A stretch of 64,000 nt of DNA from Haematococcus lacustris (Eukaryota > Chlorophyta > Chlorophyceae > Chlamydomonadales > Haematococcaceae), in assembly GCA_030144725.1 (NCBI GenBank), contig JASKMD010000006.1, positions 8,589,256-8,653,255 of the forward strand, given 5' to 3'. A model generated the notes under the pieces. That model did no database searches. It was not told the DNA's origin and was given only the letters and a program-made list of their open reading frames with translations. Within the stretch, counting starts at the first letter, position 1; every line of letters begins with the position of its first letter. Of the stretch, positions 50,406 through 61,120 are shown piece by piece. Both the position numbers and the translations under genes were made by a program.

Positions 50406-50654
50406 ATGCTCCTACTAAGCTGGATCCTGCGCATCGTTGGCTTCGGGGCACAGGGACCAATCGCTGGCAGCGCAGCGGCAAGATGGATGGCTTCTATCGC
50501 AATAAACTCGGCCGGGGTGGCCCAGGGATCTCTGTACGCCATTCTCCAGAGCATAGCCATGGGAGGCGCGGTGCCAGCTTGGATAGTAATTGGAGGAGTA
50601 GCTATTGCGGGTGTGACTGTGGCAGCTATGCTGGCGCACTGGATGCACGCGTAG
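50406..50654 (+). CDS. small hydrophobic IFI6/IFI27(ISG12)-like protein, copy 1
   Basis: 82 residues. ATG is the second base after a CAG acceptor (50402-50404). A 121-bp leader intron (50284-50404, GTAAGC donor) precedes it, and the same intron layout is kept in copy 2. The protein has a short apolar start, then GFGAQGPIAGSAAARWMASIA, AGVAQGSLYAILQSIAMGGAVPAW and a final apolar helix. Gly/Ala-rich helices with GFG..GPxAGS.AA and GSLxAxLQS are the pattern of the interferon-6-16 family (PF06140), small membrane proteins, mitochondrial or ER in animals, linked to cell-death control. The family call is from pattern only. A 5' untranslated exon lies at about 50060-50283. It follows the MARKKRR ORF. 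Confidence 0.6.
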   Translation: MLLLSWILRIVGFGAQGPIAGSAAARWMASIAINSAGVAQGSLYAILQSIAMGGAVPAWIVIGGVAIAGVTVAAMLAHWMHA

Positions 50655-50883
50655 CAAAGGATATGTAGGATTTCGCACGAGCAAGTCGTACGACATTTCA
50701 CCATGTTGCGTTGTGCAAGCGGTAGTGTGTCAGCAGTAACAATAGCAAGGTGGCCGTTTGGGTGCGTAATTACTTTGTATAAGTACTGAGTACTATGCTT
50801 ATCATGACATGCTGGTGCGTGGCTTCTGCAAACCCGGTCCAGTGGTATCATCATGTTACCAACACTCTACACCGTTGAGGTTC

Positions 50884-50952
50884 AGGCCGCCGTGTTTGCA
50901 CAGTTCCATGTTTAGGGCAGTGTGTCTGATGCTAATGCAAGAATGTTGCGTT
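50884..50952 (+). repeat. shared flank of (CCCCG)n array, copy A
   Basis: GAGGTTCAGGCCGCCGTGTT to AAGAATGTTGCGTT runs straight into the first satellite. It is closely similar to 58488-58562, before the second satellite, and to the reverse complement near 54962-55040. Confidence 0.85.
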
Positions 50953-50953
50953 A

Positions 50954-53405
50954 CCCCGCCCCGCCCCGCCCCGCCCCGCCCCGCCCCGCCCCGCCCCGCC
51001 CCGCCCCGCCCCGCCCCGCCCCGCCCCGCCCCGCCCCGCCCCGCCCCGCCCCGCCCCGCCCCGCCCCGCCCCGCCCCGCCCCGCCCCGCCCCGCCCCGCC
51101 CCGCCCCGCCCCGCCCCGCCCCGCCCCGCCCCGCCCCGCCCCGCCCCGCCCCGCCCCGCCCCGCCCCGCCCCGCCCCGCCCCGCCCCGCCCCGCCCCGCC
51201 CCGCCCCGCCCCGCCCCGCCCCGCCCCGCCCCGCCCCGCCCCGCCCCGCCCCGCCCCGCCCCGCCCCGCCCCGCCCCGCCCCGCCCCGCCCCGCCCCGCC
51301 CCGCCCCGCCCCGCCCCGCCCCGCCCCGCCCCGCCCCGCCCCGCCCCGCCCCGCCCCGCCCCGCCCCGCCCCGCCCCGCCCCGCCCCGCCCCGCCCCGCC
51401 CCGCCCCGCCCCGCCCCGCCCCGCCCCGCCCCGCCCCGCCCCGCCCCGCCCCGCCCCGCCCCGCCCCGCCCCGCCCCGCCCCGCCCCGCCCCGCCCCGCC
51501 CCGCCCCGCCCCGCCCCGCCCCGCCCCGCCCCGCCCCGCCCCGCCCCGCCCCGCCCCGCCCCGCCCCGCCCCGCCCCGCCCCGCCCCGCCCCGCCCCGCC
51601 CCGCCCCGCCCCGCCCCGCCCCGCCCCGCCCCGCCCCGCCCCGCCCCGCCCCGCCCCGCCCCGCCCCGCCCCGCCCCGCCCCGCCCCGCCCCGCCCCGCC
51701 CCGCCCCGCCCCGCCCCGCCCCGCCCCGCCCCGCCCCGCCCCGCCCCGCCCCGCCCCGCCCGCCCCGCCCCGCCCCGCCCCGCCCCGCCCCGCCCCGCCC
51801 CGCCCCGCCCCGCCCCGCCCCGCCCCGCCCCGCCCCGCCCCGCCCCGCCCCGCCCCGCCCCGCCCCGCCCCGCCCCGCCCCGCCCCGCCCCGCCCCGCCC
51901 CGCCCCGCCCCGCCCCGCCCCGCCCCGCCCCGCCCCGCCCCGCCCCGCCCCGCCCCGCCCCGCCCCGCCCCGCCCCGCCCCGCCCCGCCCCGCCCCGCCC
52001 CGCCCCGCCCCGCCCCGCCCCGCCCCGCCCCGCCCCGCCCCGCCCCGCCCCGCCCCGCCCCGCCCCGCCCCGCCCCGCCCCGCCCCGCCCCGCCCCGCCC
52101 CGCCCCGCCCCGCCCCGCCCCGCCCCGCCCCGCCCCGCCCCGCCCCGCCCCGCCCCGCCCCGCCCCGCCCCGCCCCGCCCCGCCCCGCCCCGCCCCGCCC
52201 CGCCCCGCCCCGCCCCGCCCCGCCCCGCCCCGCCCCGCCCCGCCCCGCCCCGCCCCGCCCCGCCCCGCCCCGCCCCGCCCCGCCCCGCCCCGCCCCGCCC
52301 CGCCCCGCCCCGCCCCGCCCCGCCCCGCCCCGCCCCGCCCCGCCCCGCCCCGCCCCGGCCCGCCCCGCCCCGGCCCGCCCCGCCCCGCCCCGGCCCGCCC
52401 CGGCCCGCCCCGGCCCGCCCCGGCCCGCCCCGGCCCGCCCCGGCCCGCCCCGGCCCGCCCCGGCCCGCCCCGCCCCGCCCCGCCCCGCCCCGCCCCGCCC
52501 CGCCCCGCCCCGCCCCGCCCCGCCCCGCCCCGCCCCGCCCCGCCCCGCCCCGCCCCGCCCCGCCCCGCCCCGCCCCGCCCCGCCCCGCCCCGCCCCGCCC
52601 CGCCCCGCCCCGCCCCGCCCCGCCCCGCCCCGCCCCGCCCCGCCCCGCCCCGCCCCGCCCCGCCCCGCCCCGCCCCGCCCCGCCCCGCCCCGCCCCGCCC
52701 CGCCCCGCCCCGCCCCGGCCCGCCCCGGCCCGCCCCGGCCCGCCCCGGCCCGCCCCGGCCCGCCCCGGCCCGCCCCGGCCCGCCCCGGCCCGCCCCGGCC
52801 CGCCCCGGCCCGCCCCGGCCCGCCCCGGCCCGCCCCGGCCCGCCCCGGCCCGCCCCGGCCCGCCCCGGCCCGCCCCGGCCCGCCCCGGCCCGCCCCGGCC
52901 CGCCCCGGCCCGCCCCGGCCCGCCCCGGCCCGCCCCGGCCCGCCCCGGCCCGCCCCGGCCCGCCCCGGCCCGCCCCGGCCCGCCCCGGCCCGCCCCGGCC
53001 CGCCCCGGCCCGCCCCGGCCCGCCCCGGCCCGCCCCGGCCCGCCCCGGCCCGCCCCGGCCCGCCCCGGCCCGCCCCGGCCCGCCCCGGCCCGCCCCGGCC
53101 CGCCCCGGCCCGCCCCGGCCCGCCCCGGCCCGCCCCGGCCCGCCCCGGCCCGCCCCGCCCCGCCCCGCCCCGCCCCGCCCCGCCCCGCCCCGCCCCGCCC
53201 CGCCCCGCCCCGCCCCGCCCCGCCCCGCCCCGCCCCGCCCCGCCCCGCCCCGCCCCGCCCCGCCCCGCCCCGCCCCGCCCCGCCCCGCCCCGCCCCGCCC
53301 CGCCCCGCCCCGCCCCGCCCCGCCCCGCCCCGCCCCGCCCCGCCCCGCCCCGCCCCGCCCCGCCCCGCCCCGCCCCGCCCCGCCCCGCCCCGCCCCGCCC
53401 CGCCC
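50954..53405. repeat. (CCCCG)n satellite 1
   Basis: About 2.45 kb of CCCCG units with one short unit near 51760. From 52357 to about 53155 there are blocks where every second unit reads CGGCC, giving a 10-bp higher-order unit, CGCCCCGGCC. The minus strand is (GGGGC)n, with strong G-quadruplex potential. Pro/Arg/Ala and Gly/Arg/Ala frames across it are repeat translations. Confidence 0.97.
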
Positions 53406-53491
53406 GAATGGGTGGGTCTAAACAACGCTCTTGGGTACACCCTTCTCTTCCTGTCCCCTGTCTTGGTGTTGAGCATTGGCGTTGAGCAGGT

Positions 53492-53786
53492 GTCAGGGTC
53501 AGGGTCAGGGTCAGGGTCAGGGTCAGGGTCAGGGTCAGGGTCAGGGTCAGGGTCAGGGTCAGGGTCAGGGTCAGGGTCAGGGTCAGGGTCAGGGTCAGGG
53601 TCAGGGTCAGGGTCAGGGTCAGGGTCAGGGTCAGGGTCAGGGTCAGGGTCAGGGTCAGGGTCAGGGTCAGGGTCAGGGTCAGGGTCAGGGTCAGGGTCAG
53701 GGTCAGGGTCAGGGTCAGGGTCAGGGTCAGGGTCAGGGTCAGGGTCAGGGTCAGGGTCAGGGTCAGGGTCAGGGTCAGGGTCAGGG
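53492..53786. repeat. (TCAGGG)n array
   Basis: About 49 perfect hexamers, 87 bases after the end of the CCCCG satellite. It resembles telomeric TTAGGG in form, but algal telomeres known in Chlamydomonas are TTTTAGGG, so it is a simple satellite unless shown otherwise. Confidence 0.95.
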
Positions 53787-53828
53787 CCCTGCAATGGTGT
53801 CAAGGGAGTTGTCCCCTTGCAGGTGCAC

Positions 53829-54020
53829 CTGATCCAGCTCCTTGAGCATGGCAATCAGCCAGGCATTGCTAGCCTGCTCAAACACCGCCACCTTGCCGGG
53901 CAGCAGCTTGATGCCACGGTGGTGGGGCCCACGCATCAGGTGCTCTAACACCCTGGCAGCAGTGAGCAGCTCCACGGCATTCCTGATCTGTGCCAGCAGC
54001 TTGGGGTCCCGAATGTCCAG
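53829..54020 (-). CDS. orphan exon of an unrecognised gene
   Basis: A phase-0 exon of 64 codons on the minus strand between a pyrimidine-rich acceptor (C-run then GTGCAG) and a GTGCAC donor. It encodes LDIRDPKLLAQIRNAVEL, TAARVLEHLMRGPHHRG and SNAWLIAMLKELDQ, which is ordinary globular or helical protein without low complexity. The family is not recognised. The downstream direction is 2.8 kb of satellites, and no partner exon is recognised on either side, so the gene may be broken by repeat expansion or duplication. Confidence 0.5.
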
Positions 54021-54945
54021 CTGCACGGGGGGGGGGCAGCTTGGCTGGGGCGGCTGCAGAGCGGGGTGAGCTGCGTGTTGCAAGGCGGGGGAGGGCAGGC
54101 TGGGTCCAGGGGGGGAGGGGGGCCTAGGGCTGGAACTGCTGCTGGGAAATCCGGAGTGGGTTGGCCTAGGAAGGAGGGCAGCAGCCATGACAGACACAGG
54201 ACTGCTGCTAGGCAGCACTGCTTGCTGCCCATTGCCATGCACTTGTTGAGCTATGCCACAACTGCATCAACTTGCTATGGGCTAGGATCAGGCCGGGCTG
54301 CCTCCACCAGGCCCTGCACAGCAGCCTTGATGACTTGGCGCCTCTGACCTGCTACTTCCTGCTCACCCTGACCTGCCCCTGATCTTGCTGCCCACAGCCA
54401 CTAGCACCTGCAGACACGGGAAAGCACAGCACACGCACAACACCGCATTGTCGCGTGGTGCACACTGTTAGCCTGTCGCAAATTAGCCTCGGGGGGACTG
54501 GCCTTTCGTCAAGCTTTCCGGCTTACCGGCTGTACACGGTGCGGGGAAAGCGGAGCGCTTGCGCTTCTTTTCGGGGACATCTAAGGGTTATTCAGCAACA
54601 GCACAGCGTAGCAGGCCTGTCCGGTCTGCTGCAGCTTGGAAACTTGGTAAGGGGCAACAATGCGCAGTCTCAATGTTCGCGACCTTCTGTATACGGCCAG
54701 GCGCGGTCGACAGCATGGGAAGCATAAGTCTTCCCCGTGGTGCCGCTCCGGTCCTGTGCTTTGCATTTGTCTCATGCGCCCGTCGTCAGCTAGCTTCGGG
54801 GGATCTAATCGGTTGCAGCAGTACCTGACAGGCCGGACTGCTACAAAACTATCATAACCAATGACTGAAATGCTTCACCTCCACTCATTGTCCAGTCATA
54901 CAACAATGCACCGCATGCAAATAATACATAGATCACTCCACCTCA
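54021..54945. other. no recognised gene
   Basis: Sequence between the orphan exon and the inverted repeat. An upstream exon of the orphan gene may be present but none is clear. Confidence 0.4.
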
Positions 54946-55975
54946 CACATGGTGTACACGACGCAACGCAACAATCTTGCATTAGCATCAGACACACTGC
55001 CCTAAAACTGGAACGGTGCAAACACAGCAGCCTGGACCTCAAATCTTCATTGGACGACTCTGGGGTAGCGTTTGTGCTGTGAACTAAGTCCCGACTGAAA
55101 ACCACAGGGTGTCAAAAGGCTGTGCTGACTGCAACGAACAAACCTTGCTCTGGTGGTCAAGTTATTTGTGGCTAATCAGATGACATAGTCCGGGATGAAA
55201 TCAGTGCACTGGTCCATTTCCCGCACCGGCTCCTTGTTTATGTTCCGCTTCACAATATTGGCAGGCACCCCTACTGCCACGCAGTGCGCAGGCAGGCTGG
55301 TGACCACCACGCTGCCGGCCCCCACCTTGCTGCCCGCACCTACTGTGACAGGGCCCAGCACTGTGACGCCTGCACCTAGCAGGACACCATGGCCCACATG
55401 AGGGTGGCGCGTGCCTGCAGCCATGATCAAAGACAACTGCTACGCTACGAGGGGAGTGGTCACACACGCCTGCAAGGACAAGGCAGACTGGACACCAGCC
55501 ACTTTTGCTCACTTGAGCACATGCTGCTGCCGTCACATCATAACATGCCCTTCAGCAAGGTGGCTGTCTGCCTGACCAGGCGTGCTGCAAACCCACCTGT
55601 GCCAGTCCCGCTGCCGCCCAGGGACACATGGTGCAGCATGCTCACGTTGTCGCCCACCACTGCCGTCTCCCCGATCACAATGCCGGTGGCGTGGTCCAGC
55701 ATCACCCCCCGGCCCAGCTCAGCAGCGGGGTGGATGTCAACGGCAAAGATCTCGCTGATCTTGCTCTGGATCGCGTGGGCCAGTGGCTGCACGCCACCAG
55801 GCCAGCAGGGACGCAGCGCAGCAACAGCCAGCTAGGCCAGCAGGGCGACACATCATGGCAGTGGGCACTGCAGTGCTGGGTAGATCCATGCCAACTGTCA
55901 CCTGGGCCACCCCTGCCTCTGCCCGGCGTTGACCAATGCATCTGCTGCCCTACCGGCCTGCATTGACTGTTGCTG
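54946..55975 (-). repeat. 1-kb inverted duplication, left arm
   Basis: The reverse complement of this segment matches 57555-58586 with scattered substitutions and small indels (a few percent by eye). It spans the last two exons of the serine acetyltransferase gene and about 230 bases of 3' flank. The inner end stops 15 bases before the next exon. Confidence 0.9.
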
Positions 55976-57154
55976 CGCAGCATGCCACACCTTGCGGCCA
56001 GTACGCCACAGCCAGTGTGTTACGCGGTAGCACTGTATTGCCTGGAAACCCTTGAAGTACAGCAGGCACTGGCTGAACCTGCAGCACACACCAGACATGG
56101 GGCTACAGCTCAGCAGGCCTGGGAGGCTCAGCGTTGAAGAATAGCCACAATTGCCCTGCTTTGCATCACATGCCTTCAAACAAGTCCTGGCCATGTGCCA
56201 CACACCATGCTTGGGTGAGGAGCACATGGCAATGCATGTGCATGTGCTTACACTGCATGCAACCCACTTGGAACAAGCTGGATCACGGTCCAGCACTGCG
56301 TATAGGTCTGCCATGGCTGCCTTGATCAAACTGTGATCTGCAGCATATGCTTCTTGAAAAAGTGACATGACCTGCAGCCAGGTAAGCATCACATGTCAAT
56401 GCCTGCTCCACTGCCAACTACAGCATGCATGACCCTGCTGCATGGCTATGCACTGCCCAGCAACGGCTGCTCACTTGCACGCTGCCCAACAGCTTGTCGT
56501 CTGCCAGTTTGTTAGCCAACAGGAAGGACATGGCCACCTCCAGAGAGCTGTGGCTGAGCAAGACACTGTGCAGGAATGTGGCCAATGCTGGTTCTGAGGC
56601 CTGCACAGCACCACAGCACCACACAGTAGGGGCAGGCCGAGTCAGTAAACTACCATGCCCAGACTGGTGCCTGGAAGTGCCCTACGAGAAGCAAGCAGGT
56701 TTGTGACTTACCGCATCAAGACGTGCCTCAGCAACAATACGGTTCCACAACTGCTGCTTGTTTAAGTGGTGTTTGCGGGCTACCCAGCCCGCTGACGGAT
56801 TGTATACTTCATTGTCATGCGGCTGCTCCAAGGGTGGTAAACTGCGCTGGAGGTGCTGGAGATGTCCCGGCTCTGGACAGGCACAATGTAAGAATGCCTA
56901 GGAGGAGGACATGCTGCAAGCTGGCAGGTTGCTGTGGTGCAGGGTAAACTCTCCTCACCGGGGCTGCTCATCCTGCTGAGCACCAACGAGTCGTCGTCAG
57001 GGCTGCCTCTTGCACTACTAAGCAGTAGCAGTTGGTCCATTTTGGACATGAGGTGGCTCTTGTCAGGTGCCATAGTGCGCAGAGGAGCCCAACCCGGCGC
57101 AACACATCTCCGGGGTGCAGCACCCTTGCAACCAAATCGCAACAAACTTGACAT
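55176..57154 (-). CDS. serine O-acetyltransferase, probably plastidic
   Basis: Makes O-acetylserine from serine and acetyl-CoA, the entry step to cysteine. Exons on the minus strand: 57154-56959, 56872-56712, 56600-56475, 56371-56268, 56078-55991, 55786-55597, 55414-55176 (367 residues, phases all close). Residues 1 to about 60 are basic and Ser-rich, like a plastid transit peptide. The N-terminal SAT domain follows (WNRIVAEARLDA, AMSFLLANKL, VLDRDPACS, YFKGFQAIQCYRV), then left-handed beta-helix repeats (FAVDIHPAAELG, LDHATGIVIGETAVVGDNV, TRHPHVGHGVLLGAG, GSKVGAGSVV). Catalytic His residues sit in LDHATG and RHPH. The chain ends in DYVI; a terminal Ile is what docks into O-acetylserine (thiol) lyase in the cysteine synthase complex. 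Confidence 0.94.
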
Positions 57155-57554
57155 CGCTGCGAGTAACGCAGCACACTGCGTGCTAAGAAGTAGCTCTACG
57201 CTCCCGACACGAATGCTGGCGCAGGTCCGAGCATACAACTCCGAGGCTAGCCTTACGCCACCCCACCTCTGCCTGAAGTAGACGGTTGTGCCTCCAATAG
57301 TGTACCCATCCGCATCCCGCCGGCTATCACTGTGGATGGCTAATCACTATGGTGGCTATCACTGGCTTATCGAAGAGTGAAACTAAAGAAGGAATGTGGG
57401 CTGCAAGCTGTGTTGTTGCAATTGGTGTAGCTAAACTACAGGCGCCGATGCCGCAATAAAGGATGACACCCCGCCCAGTGATGCCGTGGAAAGTTTCACT
57501 CTTTAGTTTCACTTCACTTTCAATAAATTCCACAGTTACCATAGCAATAGCCAC
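57155..57554. other. spacer between SAT gene and its inverted copy
   Basis: Likely shared 5' flank or promoter of the minus-strand SAT gene. It contains AGTGAAACTAAAG (57379-57391) and its inverse CTTTAGTTTCACT (about 57501), ends of a possible 140-bp foldback. No exon is recognised. Confidence 0.5.
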
Positions 57555-58586
57555 AGCAACAGTCAATGCAGGCCAGTAGGGCAGCAGATGCATTGGTCAA
57601 TGCCGGGAAGAGGCAGGGGTGGCCCAGGTGACAGTTGGCATGGACCTACCCACCACTGCAGTGCCCACTGCCATGATGTGTCGCCCTGCTGGCCTAGCTG
57701 GCTGTTGCTGCGCTGCGTCCCTGCTGGCCTGGTGGCGTGCAGCCGCTGGCCCACGCGATCCAGAGCAAGATCAGCGAGATCTTTGCCGTTGACATCCACC
57801 CCGCTGCTGAGCTGGGCCGGGGGGTGATGCTGGACCACGCCACCGGCATTGTGATCGGGGGGACGGCAGTGGTGGGCGACAACGTGAGCATGCTGCACCA
57901 TGTGTCCCTGGACGGCAGCGGGACTGGCACAGGTGGGTTTGCAGCACGCCTGGTCAGGCAGACAGCCACCTTGCTGAAGGGCATGCTATGATGTGACGGC
58001 AGCAGCATGTGCTGAAGTGAGCAACACTGGCTGGTGTCCAGTCTGCCTTGTCCTTGTAGGCGTGTGTGACCACTCCCCTCATGGCGTAGCAGTTGTCTTT
58101 GGTCCTGGCTGCAGGCACGCGCCACCCTCATGTGGGCCATGGTGTCCTGCTGGGTGCAGGCGTCACAGTGCTGGGCCCTGTCACAGTAGGTGCGGGCAGC
58201 AAGGTGGGGGCCGGCAGCGTGGTGGTCACCAGCCTGCCTGCGCACTGCGTGGCAGTAGGGGTGCCTGCCAATATTGTGAAGCGGAACATAAACAAGGAGC
58301 CGGTGCGGGAAATGGACCAGTGCACTGACTTCATCCCGGACTATGTCATCTGATTAGCCACAATTAAGTTGACCACCAGAGCAAGGTTTGTTCGTTGCAG
58401 TCAGCACAGCCTGTTGACACCCTGTGGTTTTCAGTCGGGACTTAGATCACAGCACAAACGCTACCCAGAGTCGTCCAATGAAGATTTGAGGTTCAAGCCT
58501 CCGTGTTTGCACAGTTCCATGTTTAGGGTAGTGTGTCTGATGCTAATGCAAGAATGCTGCGTTGCGATGTGTACACCATGTCTGCG
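57555..58586 (+). repeat. 1-kb inverted duplication, right arm
   Basis: Partner of 54946-55975 in opposite orientation, separated by 1.58 kb. Its outer end runs into the second (CCCCG)n satellite. Confidence 0.9.
57743..58353 (+). pseudogene. truncated serine O-acetyltransferase copy
   Basis: Carries only the last two SAT exons (57743-57932, 58115-58353) with intact splice sites and the same DYVI end. The five upstream exons are missing because the duplication begins inside an intron. Two substitutions are visible in conserved loops: VIGGTAVVG in place of VIGETAVVG, and SLDGSG in place of SLGGSG. No stop or frameshift is present. There is no start or N-terminal SAT domain, so it is most likely a pseudogene, unless it is spliced to an unknown upstream exon. 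Confidence 0.85.
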
Positions 58587-58590
58587 GGGG

Positions 58591-61120
58591 CCCCGCCCCG
58601 CCCCGCCCCGCCCCGCCCCGCCCCGCCCCGCCCCGCCCCGCCCCGCCCCGCCCCGCCCCGCCCCGCCCCCGCCCCGCCCCGCCCCGCCCCGCCCCGCCCC
58701 GCCCCGCCCCGCCCCGCCCCGCCCCGCCCCGCCCCGCCCCGCCCCGCCCCGCCCCGCCCCGCCCCGCCCCGCCCCGCCCCGCCCCGCCCCGCCCCGCCCC
58801 GCCCCGCCCCGCCCCGCCCCGCCCCGCCCCGCCCCGCCCCGCCCCGCCCCGCCCCGCCCCGCCCCGCCCCGCCCCGCCCCGCCCCGCCCCGCCCCGCCCC
58901 GCCCCGCCCCGCCCGCCCCGCCCGCCCGCCCCGCCCCGCCCCGCCCCGCCCCGCCCCGCCCCGCCCCGCCCCGCCCCGCCCCGCCCCGCCCCGCCCCGCC
59001 CCGCCCCGCCCCGCCCCGCCCCGCCCCGCCCCGCCCCGCCCCGCCCCGCCCCGCCCCGCCCCGCCCCGCCCCGCCCCGCCCCGCCCCGCCCCGCCCCGCC
59101 CCGCCCCGCCCCGCCCCGCCCCGCCCCGCCCCGCCCCGCCCCGCCCCGCCCCGCCCCGCCCCGCCCCGCCCCGCCCCGCCCCGCCCCGCCCCGCCCCGCC
59201 CCGCCCCGCCCCGCCCCGCCCCGCCCCGCCCCGCCCCGCCCCGCCCCGCCCCGCCCCGCCCCGCCCCGCCCCGCCCCGCCCCGCCCCGCCCCGCCCCGCC
59301 CCGCCCCGCCCCGCCCCGCCCCGCCCCGCCCCGCCCCGCCCCGCCCCGCCCCGCCCCGCCCCGCCCCGCCCCGCCCCGCCCCGCCCCGCCCCGCCCCGCC
59401 CCGCCCCGCCCCGCCCCGCCCCGCCCCGCCCCGCCCCGCCCCGCCCCGCCCCGCCCCGCCCCGCCCCGCCCCGCCCCGCCCCGCCCCGCCCCGCCCCGCC
59501 CCGCCCCGCCCCGCCCCGCCCCGCCCCGCCCGCCCCGCCCCGCCCCGCCCCGCCCCGCCCCGCCCCGCCCCGCCCCGCCCCGCCCCGCCCCGCCCCGCCC
59601 CGCCCCGCCCCGCCCCGCCCCGCCCCGCCCCGCCCCGCCCCGCCCCGCCCCGCCCCGCCCCGCCCCGCCCCGCCCCGCCCCGCCCCGCCCCGCCCCGCCC
59701 CGCCCCGCCCCGCCCCGCCCCGCCCCGCCCCGCCCCGCCCCGCCCCGCCCCGCCCCGCCCCGCCCCGCCCCGCCCCGCCCCGCCCCGCCCCGCCCCGCCC
59801 CGCCCCGCCCCGCCCCGCCCCGCCCCGCCCCGCCCCGCCCCGCCCCGCCCCGCCCCGCCCCGCCCCGCCCCGCCCCGCCCCGCCCCGCCCCGCCCCGCCC
59901 CGCCCCGCCCCGCCCCGCCCCGCCCCGCCCCGCCCCGCCCCGCCCCGCCCCGCCCCGCCCCGCCCCGCCCCGCCCCGCCCCGCCCGCCCCGCCCCGCCCC
60001 GCCCCGCCCCGCCCCGCCCCGCCCCGCCCCGCCCCGCCCCGCCCCGCCCCGCCCCGCCCCGCCCCGCCCCGCCCCGCCCCGCCCCCGCCCCGCCCCGCCC
60101 CGCCCCGCCCCGCCCCGCCCCGCCCCGCCCCGCCCCGCCCCGCCCCGCCCCGCCCCGCCCCGCCCCGCCCCGCCCCGCCCCGCCCCGCCCCGCCCCGCCC
60201 CGCCCCGCCCCCGCCCCGCCCCGCCCCGCCCCGCCCCGCCCCGCCCCGCCCCGCCCCGCCCCGCCCCGCCCCGCCCCGCCCCGCCCCGCCCCGCCCCGCC
60301 CCGCCCCGCCCCGCCCCGCCCCGCCCCGCCCCGCCCCGCCCCGCCCCGCCCCGCCCCGCCCCGCCCCGCCCCGCCCCGCCCCGCCCCGCCCCGCCCCGCC
60401 CCGCCCCGCCCCGCCCCGCCCCGCCCCGCCCGCCCCGCCCCGCCCCGCCCCGCCCCGCCCCGCCCCGCCCCGCCCCGCCCCGCCCCGCCCCGCCCCGCCC
60501 CGCCCCGCCCCGCCCCGCCCCGCCCCGCCCCGCCCCGCCCCGCCCCGCCCCGCCCCGCCCCGCCCCGCCCCGCCCCGCCCCGCCCCGCCCCGCCCCGCCC
60601 CGCCCCGCCCCGCCCCGCCCCGCCCCGCCCCGCCCCGCCCCGCCCCGCCCCGCCCCGCCCCGCCCCGCCCCGCCCCGCCCCGCCCCGCCCCGCCCCGCCC
60701 CGCCCCGCCCCGCCCCGCCCCGCCCCGCCCCGCCCCGCCCCGCCCCGCCCCGCCCCGCCCCGCCCCGCCCCGCCCCGCCCCGCCCCGCCCCGCCCCGCCC
60801 CGCCCCGCCCCGCCCCGCCCCGCCCCGCCCCGCCCCGCCCCGCCCCGCCCCGCCCCGCCCCGCCCCGCCCCGCCCCGCCCCGCCCCGCCCCGCCCCGCCC
60901 CGCCCCGCCCCGCCCCGCCCCGCCCCGCCCCGCCCCGCCCCGCCCCGCCCCGCCCCGCCCCGCCCCGCCCCGCCCCGCCCCGCCCCGCCCCGCCCCGCCC
61001 CGCCCCGCCCCGCCCCGCCCCGCCCCGCCCCGCCCCGCCCCGCCCCGCCCCGCCCCGCCCCGCCCCGCCCCGCCCCGCCCCGCCCCGCCCCGCCCCGCCC
61101 CGCCCCGCCCCGCCCCGCCC
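58591..61120. repeat. (CCCCG)n satellite 2
   Basis: At least 2.53 kb, same orientation as satellite 1, cut on the right by the gap. A few single-base length changes (near 58668, 58914-58926, 59529, 59985, 60083, 60210, 60429) break phase. There are no CGGCC variant blocks, unlike satellite 1. Confidence 0.97.

Noticed and set aside
50809..53854. Very long Pro/Arg/Ala and Gly/Arg/Ala reading frames
   Set aside because: They are translations of the (CCCCG)n satellite, open in several frames on both strands at once; no unique coding sequence.
57374..57515. MITE from the short inverted AGTGAAACTAAAG motif
   Set aside because: Only about 13 bp of inverted repeat and no target duplication visible.
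57743..58353. A second functional serine acetyltransferase
   Set aside because: Five exons, including the start and the N-terminal domain, are missing; only the last two exons are duplicated.
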